A DNA stretch of 23,545 nucleotides, from NCBI GenBank assembly GCA_002297965.1, contig DBLF01000009.1:35644-59188 (forward strand), in the 5' to 3' direction. A program made the position numbers and the translations under genes. How positions within the stretch are numbered: position 1 is the stretch's first letter; every line of letters begins with the position of its first letter. Under the pieces are notes generated by a model that did no database searches, was not told where the DNA came from, and was given only the letters and a program-made list of their open reading frames with translations. Source of the stretch: Candidatus Segatella papionis. GTDB taxonomy: Bacteria > Bacteroidota > Bacteroidia > Bacteroidales > Bacteroidaceae. Positions 1 to 8,242 of the stretch are shown in pieces.

Positions 1-48
1 GTTTGCTGAAATAGGATCATTCCTGTTTGCTGAAATAGAATAATGAAG
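1..48. repeat. Two 24-bp direct repeat copies at the window edge
   Basis: GTTTGCTGAAATAG occurs at 1-14 and again at 25-38, a 24-bp period with degenerate remainders. More copies may lie before the window. The array sits just upstream of the phosphoesterase start at 65. No promoter box of the TAnnTTTG type is visible here, so the gene is probably transcribed from further upstream. Confidence 0.5.
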
Positions 49-64
49 AAATAGTAATTTAACG

Positions 65-1297
65 ATGATTGCAAGAATATTGATTCCGGTGATTGTGCTC
101 ACTGTGCTGCCTTATCTCTGGATAGACAGAAAGTATTTGCACATACGCAAGGGGAAAAAGAAAATGCTGTATTGGTTGCCAGCCGCAATCGTGATAGGAT
201 ACAGTGCTTATCTGGCTTTGGAGCCAGATTTCTTGCCATCCAATCCTGTATTGGAGGATATTTGGTTCGGGATTTTGGCATTGTTCTTTGTTCCGCAGTT
301 GGTGTTCGCTCTTTGCAGTTTTGCGGGATGGGAATGCCTGAAAATCTCACGGCGTATAAGAAAATCCAAGTTGGCGAAAGACCTGAAGCCCTGCAAGCAT
401 CCTGCTCGCAACTGGGGAAAGCTTGTGGGCTTGGTAATGGCAGTTTTGGCGTTCTTTACATTCATTTATGGATTCACTATGGGGGTGCGCACATTCCAAG
501 TCAAGCGAATCACAGTTTATGTGCCCGACCTTCCGGAGAGTTTCGATGGGTATCGCATCGTTCAGTTCAGTGATATTCACCTTGGGTCGTATTATGGATG
601 GCGAAAGGATTTGCCCAAGCGAGATGTGGATAGCATCAATGCACAGCATGCAGACCTCATTTGTTTCACAGGCGATTTGCAGAACGTGAAACCCGACGAG
701 CTGCCTCCTTTCAAGAAGCTTCTGAGCAGCCTGAAGGCAAAAGATGGGGTGGTGAGCGTCTTGGGAAATCACGATTACACCTATTATATGGATATAGATG
801 ATGAGGCGGAGATCCGTGCGGTAGAAGAACGGGTGCAGCGTTTCGAACGTGAAGTGGGCTGGCACTTGCTCATGAACGAGAACTTCGTGTTGCATCGTGG
901 CAAAGACTCCATCTATGTCGCCGGTATGGAAAATTACAAGAAACCTTATCGTGCGGAAGTGGCACAGACACTCTATGGCATCCAAAAGGGACAGTTTGTC
1001 TTGATGCTGGAGCACATACCGGAGATGTGGAAAGAAATGTTGCCTTCCACCATCAATGAGATGCATGGTTCCAAGGACACTGTGCTCATGGCGCCACAGC
1101 TTACCCTGAGCGGACATACCCATGCTGGGCAGGTTTCCATTTTAGGCTTGCGCCCTACGATGTTCTCGTCCTTCGACTATGGACTCTTCGAGCGAGAGGG
1201 ATGCCAGCTCTATACCACATCGGGTTTGGGTGGCACCATTCCGATTCGTGTCGGAGCCACCCCAGAGATTGTGGTGATTACTTTGAAAAGGAAATAA
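65..1297 (+). CDS. Membrane-anchored calcineurin-like metallophosphoesterase (YkuE-like)
   Basis: A 410-residue protein of the binuclear-metal phosphoesterase superfamily. The N-terminal third has about four hydrophobic segments (near residues 4-22, 35-52, 67-85 and 117-137), and the catalytic domain begins near 155. The metal-binding signatures are all present and in order: D170-x-H172 in FSDIHLG, G203-D204 in FTGDLQN, G234-NHD237, H317, and GHTHAGQ at 350-356. The family includes UDP-2,3-diacylglucosamine and other phospho(di)ester hydrolases; substrate cannot be told from sequence. The active domain is probably tethered to the inner membrane. It is followed after 83 bp by an acyltransferase, so a role in envelope lipid metabolism is a reasonable inference. 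The ATG at 65 gives the full first membrane segment. Confidence 0.9.
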   Translation: MIARILIPVIVLTVLPYLWIDRKYLHIRKGKKKMLYWLPAAIVIGYSAYLALEPDFLPSNPVLEDIWFGILALFFVPQLVFALCSFAGWECLKISRRIRKSKLAKDLKPCKHPARNWGKLVGLVMAVLAFFTFIYGFTMGVRTFQVKRITVYVPDLPESFDGYRIVQFSDIHLGSYYGWRKDLPKRDVDSINAQHADLICFTGDLQNVKPDELPPFKKLLSSLKAKDGVVSVLGNHDYTYYMDIDDEAEIRAVEERVQRFEREVGWHLLMNENFVLHRGKDSIYVAGMENYKKPYRAEVAQTLYGIQKGQFVLMLEHIPEMWKEMLPSTINEMHGSKDTVLMAPQLTLSGHTHAGQVSILGLRPTMFSSFDYGLFEREGCQLYTTSGLGGTIPIRVGATPEIVVITLKRK

Positions 1298-1330
1298 TAA
1301 GGTGTATAGATATTCTTTTATGCTTTAATT

Positions 1331-1380
1331 ATCAAGAGATATTATCAAGAAAATATTATTAAGCAAATATTATCAAACTC
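1331..1380. repeat. Four degenerate ~14-bp tandem repeats before plsC
   Basis: The unit ATATTATCAAGAAA and variants recurs with word starts near 1331, 1344, 1358 and 1372 (periods 13, 14, 14). The last copy abuts the ATG at 1381. The region is AT-rich and would be an unstructured 5' leader. Confidence 0.55.
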
Positions 1381-2139
1381 ATGAAATACTTATATCGACT
1401 ATATCAGCTACTTATCTGTTTGCCCATCCTCATCGTGGCAAGCATCATCACCAGTCTAACCACAGTGATAGGCTGTATGTTGGGCAACGGACACTTCTGG
1501 GGATATTATCCGGGCAAATGGTGGTCCCAGTTGTGGATTCGCATCCTGCTTCTCCCTGTCAAGGTAGAGGGCAGGGAACATCTGCAGAAAGGACAAAGCT
1601 ACGTGTTTGTGGCCAACCATCAAGGTGCTTTCGACATCTTTTTGATATATGGCTTCTTGGGGCGTAACTTCAAGTGGATGATGAAGAAAGGACTTCGAAA
1701 GATACCTTTGGTGGGTGTGGCTTGCGAGTATGCTCATCATATCTTCGTGGATAAGAGTGGACCTTCCAAGATACGTGCCTCTTATGACAAGGCTCGTGAA
1801 GTCTTGAAGGAAGGAATGTCGCTGGTTGTTTTCCCAGAGGGCGCCCGCTCCTTCACGGGGCACATGGGAGTCTTCCGTCGTGGAGCTTTCATGTTGGCTG
1901 ATGAGTTGCAATTGCCGGTTTGTCCGCTTACCATCAATGGTAGTTTCGATGTGAAGCCTCGTATGAAGGATATGTATTGGATATTTTGGCATCCGCTCCG
2001 CCTCACGATTCATGAGCCTATTGCCCCGATAGGGAAAGGATCCGACAATATCAAGAACCAAATGACCAAGAGTTATGATGCCATCATGGCAGGATTGGAC
2101 AAGGAATACCAAGGATTTGTAGAAAATCCTGACCAATAG
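1381..2139 (+). CDS. plsC: 1-acyl-sn-glycerol-3-phosphate acyltransferase family protein
   Basis: A 252-residue PlsC-family acyltransferase, expected to move an acyl chain onto lysophosphatidic acid to make phosphatidic acid at the inner membrane. A hydrophobic N-terminal segment (about residues 8-32) is followed by the four acyltransferase blocks: N79-H80-QGAF-D85 (the NHxxxxD catalytic pair), a basic block near 101-108, FPEGARS at 151-157 and the PLTINGS block near 182-188. Length is normal for the family. It follows the phosphoesterase on the same strand with no terminator between, so co-transcription is likely. The family also includes acyltransferases for ornithine or other aminolipids, so exact acceptor is uncertain. 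Confidence 0.88.
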   Translation: MKYLYRLYQLLICLPILIVASIITSLTTVIGCMLGNGHFWGYYPGKWWSQLWIRILLLPVKVEGREHLQKGQSYVFVANHQGAFDIFLIYGFLGRNFKWMMKKGLRKIPLVGVACEYAHHIFVDKSGPSKIRASYDKAREVLKEGMSLVVFPEGARSFTGHMGVFRRGAFMLADELQLPVCPLTINGSFDVKPRMKDMYWIFWHPLRLTIHEPIAPIGKGSDNIKNQMTKSYDAIMAGLDKEYQGFVENPDQ

Positions 2140-2159
2140 AGTCTCTTTTTCTTGTCTTA

Positions 2160-2192
2160 TTGCGCATAATTCAGATATTTGTCGTATCTTTG
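2160..2192 (+). promoter_or_regulatory. Bacteroidetes-type promoter for the glycosyltransferase-mfd pair
   Basis: TATCTTTG at 2185-2192 matches the TAnnTTTG -7 box. A TTG at 2160-2162 could serve as the -33 element, though 22 bp is slightly long. Because this box lies downstream of the upstream in-frame ATG at 2179, it supports the internal start at 2251 for the next gene. Confidence 0.6.
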
Positions 2193-2250
2193 TGCCGTAA
2201 TAAAAAGTCAAGAAAGTAGAAAACATAGAATTTTTAATAGAAAGAGCAAT

Positions 2251-2991
2251 ATGAGTGATAGTATCGTAATCATTCCTACATACAACGAGAAGGAAAATAT
2301 AGAGAAGATTATCCGTGCCGTTTTCGGCTTGGAGAAGCAATTCGACATCCTTGTCATTGACGATGGAAGTCCTGATGGGACAGCCGCCATTGTCAAGAAG
2401 TTGATAGCTGAGGAATTTGCCGACCGTCTTCATATCTTGGAACGTTCTGGCAAATTGGGCTTGGGCACAGCTTATATCATGGGCTTCAAGTGGTCTTTGG
2501 AGCATGGCTATGAGTTCATTTTTGAGATGGATGCCGATTTCAGCCATGACCCGAACGACTTGCCGCGTCTCTATGCCGCTACTCACGACGAGGGGTATGA
2601 TGTCGCCATCGGTTCCCGTTATGTGTCGGGTGTGAATGTGGTCAACTGGCCTATCGGTCGAGTGCTGATGAGCTATTTCGCCTCTAAATATGTGCGTCTG
2701 GTAACAGGATTCAAGGTGCATGACACCACGGCGGGCTTTGTATGCTATCGCAGAAAGGTGTTGGAGACCATCGACTTGGATGCCATCCGCTTCAAGGGAT
2801 ACGGCTTCCAGATAGAGATGAAATTTACTTCTTATAAGATAGGCTTCAAGATTAAGGAGGTGCCAGTCATCTTCGTCAATCGCCGTGAAGGTGTGAGCAA
2901 GATGAGTGGCGGCATCTTTGGCGAGGCTTTCTTTGGAGTGATGAGATTACGTCTTGACGGTTGGTTTAAGAAATATCCAAAAATTAGTTAG
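2251..2991 (+). CDS. Family 2 glycosyltransferase, polyprenol-phosphate mannose synthase-like
   Basis: A 246-residue soluble GT-A fold enzyme resembling DPM1-type polyprenol monophosphomannose synthases, which transfer a hexose from a nucleotide sugar to polyprenyl phosphate. Visible motifs are IIPTYNEKENI at the N-terminus, the nucleotide-binding VIDDGSPDGT, and the metal-binding DADFSHDP. There is no C-terminal membrane segment, as in the short bacterial/archaeal DPM1 class. An upstream in-frame ATG at 2179 would add 24 residues without family similarity and precedes the promoter box, so the ATG at 2251 was chosen. The gene ends 2 bp before mfd, suggesting coupled expression. The actual sugar (mannose or glucose) is not determinable. 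Confidence 0.85.
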   Translation: MSDSIVIIPTYNEKENIEKIIRAVFGLEKQFDILVIDDGSPDGTAAIVKKLIAEEFADRLHILERSGKLGLGTAYIMGFKWSLEHGYEFIFEMDADFSHDPNDLPRLYAATHDEGYDVAIGSRYVSGVNVVNWPIGRVLMSYFASKYVRLVTGFKVHDTTAGFVCYRRKVLETIDLDAIRFKGYGFQIEMKFTSYKIGFKIKEVPVIFVNRREGVSKMSGGIFGEAFFGVMRLRLDGWFKKYPKIS

Positions 2992-2993
2992 GA

Positions 2994-5900
2994 GTGACAA
3001 TACAAGAGATAATGAAACTCTATGGGCGTTCGCCACAGGCGAATGCCCTCTTTGATTTATTGAAGAAAAAGTCGGTTCATTCAGTTTTTCTTCAGGGATT
3101 GGTTTGTTCTTCTGCCTCGGTGTTTTTCGGTTCGTTGCAATCGAGGTTGAAGCGCACGGTGCTTTTTGTGCTCAATGATGCCGATGAGGCTGGTTATTTT
3201 TATCATGATCTTACTCAGATGTTGGGGCAGGAAAGTGTTTTCTTCTTTCCATCCAGTTATCGGCGTGCCATCAAGTATGGGCAGCGTGACGCTGCCAACG
3301 AGATTCTGCGAACTGAGGTGCTTGCCCGATTGTCGGCAGGCAATCAAATTTATATCGTTTCCTATCCTGATGCACTGGCTGAACTGGTGGTTTCCAAGAA
3401 ACATTTGGATGAACGTATCTTGAAATTGGCAGTGGGTCAGCAGATTGCGCAAGTGGATGTGGTGCACCAGTTGCGTGAGTTCGGGCTGCAAGAAACCGAT
3501 TATGTCTATGAGCCGGGTCAGTTTGCCGTAAGAGGTAGCATCCTGGATGTGTATTCTTACAGTTGTGAGTTTCCTTTTCGTATCGACTTCTTCGGCGACG
3601 AGATAGACACCATTCGTACATTCAACATCGAGGATCAGTTGTCCAAGGATAAGCGCGACGACATCGAAATCGTGCCAGAACTTGCTGCGGAGCAGACGGT
3701 GAAGCAATGTTTCCTGAGCTTTCTCGCTCCCCACGACCTCATTGTGATGAATGATTTTTACTTTGTTCACGATAGGATAGAGCAGATTTACAAAGAAGGC
3801 TTTTCCAAGCAGAGCCTGGTCGAGCAGCTGGAGGGGGCTACGGAAGTGGAAGCAGAGAAGATACGCCGCGAAATGAAAACTGAGCTAAACTTGGTTTCCA
3901 CTACTACTTTCAAGCAAGAGCTTGTTGGGCATGTACGCCTGGAGTTCGGAAAGATGCCCGAAGGAATGTTTGCCAAGAAGCAAGACCTCTTGCTAGACTC
4001 CAAGGGCGACAATCGCGCAGTGGTATCTTTCGATATAACCCCTCAACCCCTCTTTCACAAGAATTTCGAGTTGTTGGCTCAATCATTGGAAGATTATCAA
4101 CTGAAAGGCTATACCTTATATATATTAGCAGACAGCCAGAAACAGCAGGAACGACTCAAGGATATTTTCGCCAGTGAGGAACTGGGACATTATCAGATAC
4201 ATTTCACTCCTGTGGATAAGACCATCCACGAAGGGTTTGTGGATAATGAGAAGCGCTGTTGCTTTCTGACCGACCATCAAATCTTCGATAGATTCCATAA
4301 ATACAATCTTCGTTCGGATGCCGCCCGTGCAGGAAAGATGGCTCTCACGATGAAGGAGTTGCAAGAGATGGAGCCTGGTGACTTCATCGTGCATGTGGAT
4401 TACGGAATCGGCAAGTTTGGCGGCTTGATACGTGTTCCTACGGGAGATAGCTATCAAGAGATGATTCGCATCGTTTACAAAAACAACGACAAGGTGGATG
4501 TCAGCATCCATTCGCTCTATAAGATTAGCAAGTATCGTAGCAGTAACACCGGCGAGCCTCCTAGGTTGTCGACCCTGGGAACAGGGGCTTGGGAACGACT
4601 GAAGGAAAAGGCAAAGAAACGAATCAAAGACATAGCTCGCGACTTGATCAAGCTTTATGCGCAACGACGACGAGAGAAGGGATTCGCTTACAGTGCGGAC
4701 AGCTATTTGCAGCATGAGCTGGAGGCTTCTTTCTTCTATGAGGATACGCCAGACCAAAGCAAGGCTACCGCTGATGTCAAGAAGGATATGGAGAGTGGCA
4801 GACCGATGGATCGTTTGGTATGTGGCGATGTAGGTTTTGGCAAGACAGAGGTCGCCATTCGTGCCGCTTTCAAGGCAGCGTGCGACGGAAAGCAGGTGGC
4901 TGTGTTGGTGCCTACTACGGTTCTCGCCTTTCAGCATTACCAGACTTTCAAGCATCGATTGGAGGGATTGCCCGTCACCTTAGAGTATTTGAGCCGTGCT
5001 CGTAGTACCAAGGAAACTAAACGAATCTTGGAAGACTTGAAGTCGGGCAAGGTGGATATTCTCATTGGTACTCATAAGTTGATTTCCAAGTCGGTGAAAT
5101 GGCATGACTTGGGATTGCTCATCATCGACGAGGAGCAGAAGTTTGGCGTTTCCACCAAGGAAAAGCTACGTCAGCTCAAGGTGAATGTGGATACCCTTAC
5201 CATGAGTGCTACCCCGATACCTCGTACACTCCAGTTCTCATTGATGGGAGCACGCGACATGAGCATCATGCGTACACCGCCACCTAATCGTTATCCGATT
5301 CATACGGAGATGATTACTTTTAGCACGGCAGCCATCACGGATGCCATTAACTTCGAGATGAGTCGAAACGGACAAGTCTATTTCGTTTGCGACCGAATAG
5401 CCAAGTTGCCGGAACTGAAACTGCTCATCGAAAAGAATGTGCCTGATTGCCGTGTTGCCATCGGTCATGGACAGATGAAGCCGGAGGATTTGGAAAAAAT
5501 CATCATGGGATTCATCAACTATGACTATGATGTGCTTCTCTCTACCACCATCGTGGAGAATGGTATAGATGTGGCCAATGCCAACACTATCATCATCAAT
5601 GATGCCCATCATTTCGGATTGAGCGACTTGCATCAGATGCGAGGCAGGGTAGGACGCAGCAATAAGAAGGCGTTCTGTTATCTCGTGGCACCTCCCAAGG
5701 CTTGTCTCACGCAGGATGCACGCCGCCGACTGGAGGCGTTGGAGACTTTCAGCGATTTAGGCAGTGGGTTCAACCTTGCCATGCAGGATCTCGATATAAG
5801 AGGAGCCGGTAACTTGCTCGGTTCGGAACAGAGTGGTTTTATGGAGGACTTAGGTTATGAAACCTATCAAAAGATTCTCTCGCAAGCTGTCACCGAACTG

Positions 5901-6443
5901 AAGAATGAAGAGTTCAACGACCTTTATCAGCAGGAGATGGATGCCGGAGAGCTACTCACGGGTGATGATTTCGTGGATGATTGTGCAGTGGAGAGTGATT
6001 TGGAAATGTACTTCCCTGATACTTATGTGCCAGGAAGCTCTGAGCGTATGCTGCTCTATCGTCAACTTGACCATTTGCAAACGGATGAAGAGGTGGCTGA
6101 TTTCCGCGACCGTATGATCGACCGTTTCGGACCAGTGCCTAAGGAAGGCGAGGAGTTGATGAACGTTGTAGGCTTGCGAAGGTTAGGAAGAGCTTTGGGC
6201 TGCGAGAAAATCATTCTTAAGCAAGGTGTGATGACACTCCAGTTTATTAGCAATCCGAAGAGTGCTTTCTATCGGAGTCTGATGTTCTCTAGGGTGCTGG
6301 CCTATGCCACTACCCATATACAAGACTGCGCATTGAAGGAGAAAAACAACAAGCGCATGCTGCGTGTCAGCGATGTGAAGAGCATGGAACAAGCGAAGTC
6401 ATTGCTGAATCTTATATCTCATATAGACGTGAGCGCAGAGTAA
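2994..6443 (+). CDS. mfd: Transcription-repair coupling factor Mfd
   Basis: A full-length 1149-residue Mfd, which releases RNA polymerase stalled at DNA lesions and recruits UvrA. The UvrB-like module occupies the N-terminal third. The CarD-like RNA polymerase interaction domain begins near 453 (ELQEMEPGDFIVHVDYGIG). The helicase/translocase has Walker A GDVGFGKT at 611-618, DEEQ at 712-715, and a RecG-like motif GRVGRS. The C-terminal UvrA-masking domain (about 1010-1130) is present. The start is a GTG two bases after the preceding stop. An alternative ATG at 3012 would shorten the protein by six residues; the GTG was kept because the N-terminal helix (IQEIMKLYGRSPQ) looks intact with it. 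Confidence 0.97.
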   Translation: MTIQEIMKLYGRSPQANALFDLLKKKSVHSVFLQGLVCSSASVFFGSLQSRLKRTVLFVLNDADEAGYFYHDLTQMLGQESVFFFPSSYRRAIKYGQRDAANEILRTEVLARLSAGNQIYIVSYPDALAELVVSKKHLDERILKLAVGQQIAQVDVVHQLREFGLQETDYVYEPGQFAVRGSILDVYSYSCEFPFRIDFFGDEIDTIRTFNIEDQLSKDKRDDIEIVPELAAEQTVKQCFLSFLAPHDLIVMNDFYFVHDRIEQIYKEGFSKQSLVEQLEGATEVEAEKIRREMKTELNLVSTTTFKQELVGHVRLEFGKMPEGMFAKKQDLLLDSKGDNRAVVSFDITPQPLFHKNFELLAQSLEDYQLKGYTLYILADSQKQQERLKDIFASEELGHYQIHFTPVDKTIHEGFVDNEKRCCFLTDHQIFDRFHKYNLRSDAARAGKMALTMKELQEMEPGDFIVHVDYGIGKFGGLIRVPTGDSYQEMIRIVYKNNDKVDVSIHSLYKISKYRSSNTGEPPRLSTLGTGAWERLKEKAKKRIKDIARDLIKLYAQRRREKGFAYSADSYLQHELEASFFYEDTPDQSKATADVKKDMESGRPMDRLVCGDVGFGKTEVAIRAAFKAACDGKQVAVLVPTTVLAFQHYQTFKHRLEGLPVTLEYLSRARSTKETKRILEDLKSGKVDILIGTHKLISKSVKWHDLGLLIIDEEQKFGVSTKEKLRQLKVNVDTLTMSATPIPRTLQFSLMGARDMSIMRTPPPNRYPIHTEMITFSTAAITDAINFEMSRNGQVYFVCDRIAKLPELKLLIEKNVPDCRVAIGHGQMKPEDLEKIIMGFINYDYDVLLSTTIVENGIDVANANTIIINDAHHFGLSDLHQMRGRVGRSNKKAFCYLVAPPKACLTQDARRRLEALETFSDLGSGFNLAMQDLDIRGAGNLLGSEQSGFMEDLGYETYQKILSQAVTELKNEEFNDLYQQEMDAGELLTGDDFVDDCAVESDLEMYFPDTYVPGSSERMLLYRQLDHLQTDEEVADFRDRMIDRFGPVPKEGEELMNVVGLRRLGRALGCEKIILKQGVMTLQFISNPKSAFYRSLMFSRVLAYATTHIQDCALKEKNNKRMLRVSDVKSMEQAKSLLNLISHIDVSAE

Positions 6444-6464
6444 TGACCTTTTTGAAATATAAAA

Positions 6465-6566
6465 ACGAAAAAGCATTGAAAGTCCCGATACCCCTATCGG
6501 CTTCCAATGCTTTTATTGTATAAGTAAAAGATGATGATAGGCGTTATCGCAACGCCATTGTTTTAA
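6465..6566 (-). ncRNA. Candidate ~100 nt small RNA antisense to the mfd 3' end region
   Basis: A minus-strand -7 box TACCTTTGC (6580 to 6572) would start transcription near 6566. The predicted RNA carries a 5' hairpin, GGCGTT-loop-AACGCC (6540-6556), and ends in the strong terminator at 6469-6514 with a T-rich tail on this strand. Its 3' half overlaps the mfd terminator in antisense. Only a four-codon ORF lies inside. No -33 TTTG is visible, which lowers confidence. Confidence 0.4.
6469..6514. terminator. Strong bidirectional hairpin terminator after mfd
   Basis: AAAAGCATTG at 6469-6478 pairs with CAATGCTTTT at 6505-6514, and CCGATA pairs with TATCGG around a CCCC loop at 6485-6500. T runs are present in both orientations, with more T's on the minus strand. 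It can end mfd and also the candidate minus-strand RNA described separately. Confidence 0.9.
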
Positions 6567-6571
6567 CTTTT

Positions 6572-6580
6572 GCAAAGGTA
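6572..6580 (-). promoter_or_regulatory. Minus-strand -7 box TACCTTTGC
   Basis: An exact TAnnTTTGC box reading leftward, with no protein gene starting before the mfd stop on that strand. It is the basis for the candidate small RNA at 6465-6566. A matching -33 TTTG is not evident. Confidence 0.45.
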
Positions 6581-6621
6581 CGAAATTTATTATATTATTG
6601 GGGGGAATATTTGTCTTTTGT

Positions 6622-6716
6622 GGGGGTAAAAACTGTTATTAGCTGCTTTCTCGGTAGCTTGGATACCCTTAAATCATAGTTTTTGCCCCATCTTGTTGGG
6701 CATTGCCAACATTTTT
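6622..6716 (+). ncRNA. Candidate structured RNA with its own terminator
   Basis: GGGGTAAAAACT (6623-6634) pairs over 12 bp with AGTTTTTGCCCC (6678-6689) if the U-G wobble at 6627/6685 is allowed, which favours the plus-strand RNA. Inside lies a 6-bp hairpin, AGCTGC (6641-6646) with GTAGCT (6654-6659). A second hairpin TGTTGG-GCATTG-CCAACA (6694-6711) is followed by TTTTTG, as in an intrinsic terminator. No good promoter box was found upstream; TTTG at 6617-6620 lacks the TA. Confidence 0.35.
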
Positions 6717-6759
6717 GATAAATTTTAGGAGAAAATTTCTGTATATGAAAAAATATTTG

Positions 6760-6767
6760 TACTTTTG
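6760..6767 (+). promoter_or_regulatory. Probable trpB -7 box TACTTTTG
   Basis: TACTTTTG matches TAnnTTTG and lies 110 bp upstream of the trpB start; no clear TTTG at the -33 distance. The transcribed leader contains no Trp-codon-rich short ORF, so an attenuator of the trp-leader kind is not seen. Confidence 0.5.
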
Positions 6768-6877
6768 TGGTCAAAAGCCAGCGAATGTAAGGCATTTGCG
6801 CACTTGTGATAGCAATATGTAAGTGATAAGGCTAACAATCTGAGAAAAAAGATACTAATATTTTAAATGAATATATC

Positions 6878-8242
6878 ATGAGACAGAAAAAGTTTATTCT
6901 CCAGGAGCAGGATATTCCTACTCAGTGGTACAACATCCAGGCAGAGATGCCAAACAAACCTTTGCCACCGTTGAACCCACAGACGCACAAGCCGCTCAAT
7001 GCAGACGACTTATCTCACATCTTTAATAAGGAATGTTCCAAGCAAGAGTTAGACCAGGAACATGCCTGGATAGACATTCCTGAGGATGTGCTAGAGAAGT
7101 ATGCCTATTACCGTTCTACTCCATTGGTTCGTGCCTATGGTTTGGAGAAGGCTTTGGGTACTACCGCCCACATCTATTTCAAGAACGAGAGTGTCTCTCC
7201 ATTGGGTTCCCATAAGATAAATTCCGCTCTTCCACAGTGTTATTATTGCAAGCAGGAAGGTGACACCAATGTTACTACCGAGACGGGTGCAGGTCAGTGG
7301 GGATGTGCCCTCTCTTATGCTGCCAAGCTTTATGGATTGGAGGCTGCCGTATATCAGGTGAAGATTACGATGCAGCAGAAGCCTTATCGCTCTAGCATCA
7401 TGCGTACATTCGGGGCTACTGTAGAAGGCTCTCCTTCTATGAGTACACGAGCAGGTAAGAATATTATAACCAAGGATCCTCATCATCCAGGTTCGCTTGG
7501 TACAGCCATCAGTGAGGCTGTGGAGCTGGCTACGACGACTCCTGGTTGTAAATACACATTAGGCTCTGTGCTCAACCATGTGGCTCTGCACCAGACTATC
7601 ATCGGCTTGGAGGCAGAGAAGCAGATGGCTATGGCTGGGGAATACCCTGATAAGGTGATAGCTTGTTTTGGTGGAGGTAGCAACTTTGGTGGTATTGCTT
7701 TCCCTTTCATGCGCCATAAGTTTACTGGAGAGCATGACACTGAATTTATTGCCGCAGAGCCAGAGAGCTGTCCAAAACTGACTCGTGGTAAGTTTGAGTA
7801 TGATTTCGGTGATGAGGCTGGATACACACCGTTGCTGCCAATGTTCACCTTGGGCCATGATTTCAAGCCTGCTAACATCCACGCTGGTGGACTTCGTTAT
7901 CATGGTGCGGGTATGATTATTTCCCAGCTCGTCAAAGATGGTTATATGCATGGCGTAGATATTCCTCAGACTGAGGCTTTTGAGGCAGGTATGCTTTTCG
8001 CCCGTGCCGAGGGTATCATCCCGGCTCCAGAGAGTTGCCATGCCATCGCCGCTACCATCCGAGAGGCGAAGAAGGCAACGGAAGAGGGCAAGCATACAGT
8101 TCTCCTTTTCTGTCTCTCTGGTCATGGACTCATCGATATGCCTTCTTATGAGAGTTATCTCAACGGCGACTTACAGGATTATAGAGTGAGCGATGAGGAA
8201 ATCAATCAATACTTGAAGTGTGTGCCTGAGGTTGAAATGTAA
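6878..8242 (+). CDS. trpB: Tryptophan synthase beta chain, stand-alone long type (TrpB2-like)
   Basis: A 454-residue PLP enzyme expected to condense indole with serine to tryptophan. Motifs are clear: GSHKINSA with the PLP lysine K113, TETGAGQWG in the substrate loop, the phosphate-binding CFGGGSNFGG, and a C-terminal LSGHG. The ~60-residue N-terminal extension and overall length fit the TrpB2 subgroup rather than the ~400-residue TrpB1 that pairs with TrpA. Consistent with this, no trpA or other trp gene is nearby and the gene is monocistronic, bounded by its own promoter and terminator. A role in indole salvage is inferred from the family. Confidence 0.93.
   Translation: MRQKKFILQEQDIPTQWYNIQAEMPNKPLPPLNPQTHKPLNADDLSHIFNKECSKQELDQEHAWIDIPEDVLEKYAYYRSTPLVRAYGLEKALGTTAHIYFKNESVSPLGSHKINSALPQCYYCKQEGDTNVTTETGAGQWGCALSYAAKLYGLEAAVYQVKITMQQKPYRSSIMRTFGATVEGSPSMSTRAGKNIITKDPHHPGSLGTAISEAVELATTTPGCKYTLGSVLNHVALHQTIIGLEAEKQMAMAGEYPDKVIACFGGGSNFGGIAFPFMRHKFTGEHDTEFIAAEPESCPKLTRGKFEYDFGDEAGYTPLLPMFTLGHDFKPANIHAGGLRYHGAGMIISQLVKDGYMHGVDIPQTEAFEAGMLFARAEGIIPAPESCHAIAATIREAKKATEEGKHTVLLFCLSGHGLIDMPSYESYLNGDLQDYRVSDEEINQYLKCVPEVEM

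Noticed and set aside
347..1123. Long minus-strand ORF opposite the phosphoesterase
   Set aside because: It lies wholly inside a gene with complete catalytic motifs, and its own protein has no recognisable domain.
2179..2250. Upstream start for the glycosyltransferase
   Set aside because: The extra 24 residues have no family similarity, and the promoter -7 box lies inside this stretch.
1456..2721. 421-codon minus-strand ORF across plsC and the glycosyltransferase
   Set aside because: It spans two well-supported plus-strand genes and the promoter between them; its sequence looks like a frame shadow.
6622..6690. tRNA-like fold in the mfd-trpB gap
   Set aside because: The outer stem is 12 bp, and there is no T-arm GTTCGA sequence or CCA-proximal pattern.
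6595..6795. 66-codon minus-strand ORF between mfd and trpB
   Set aside because: No promoter box on that strand and no recognisable similarity. It overlaps the trpB promoter, and its bases are better explained by the plus-strand hairpins at 6623-6711.
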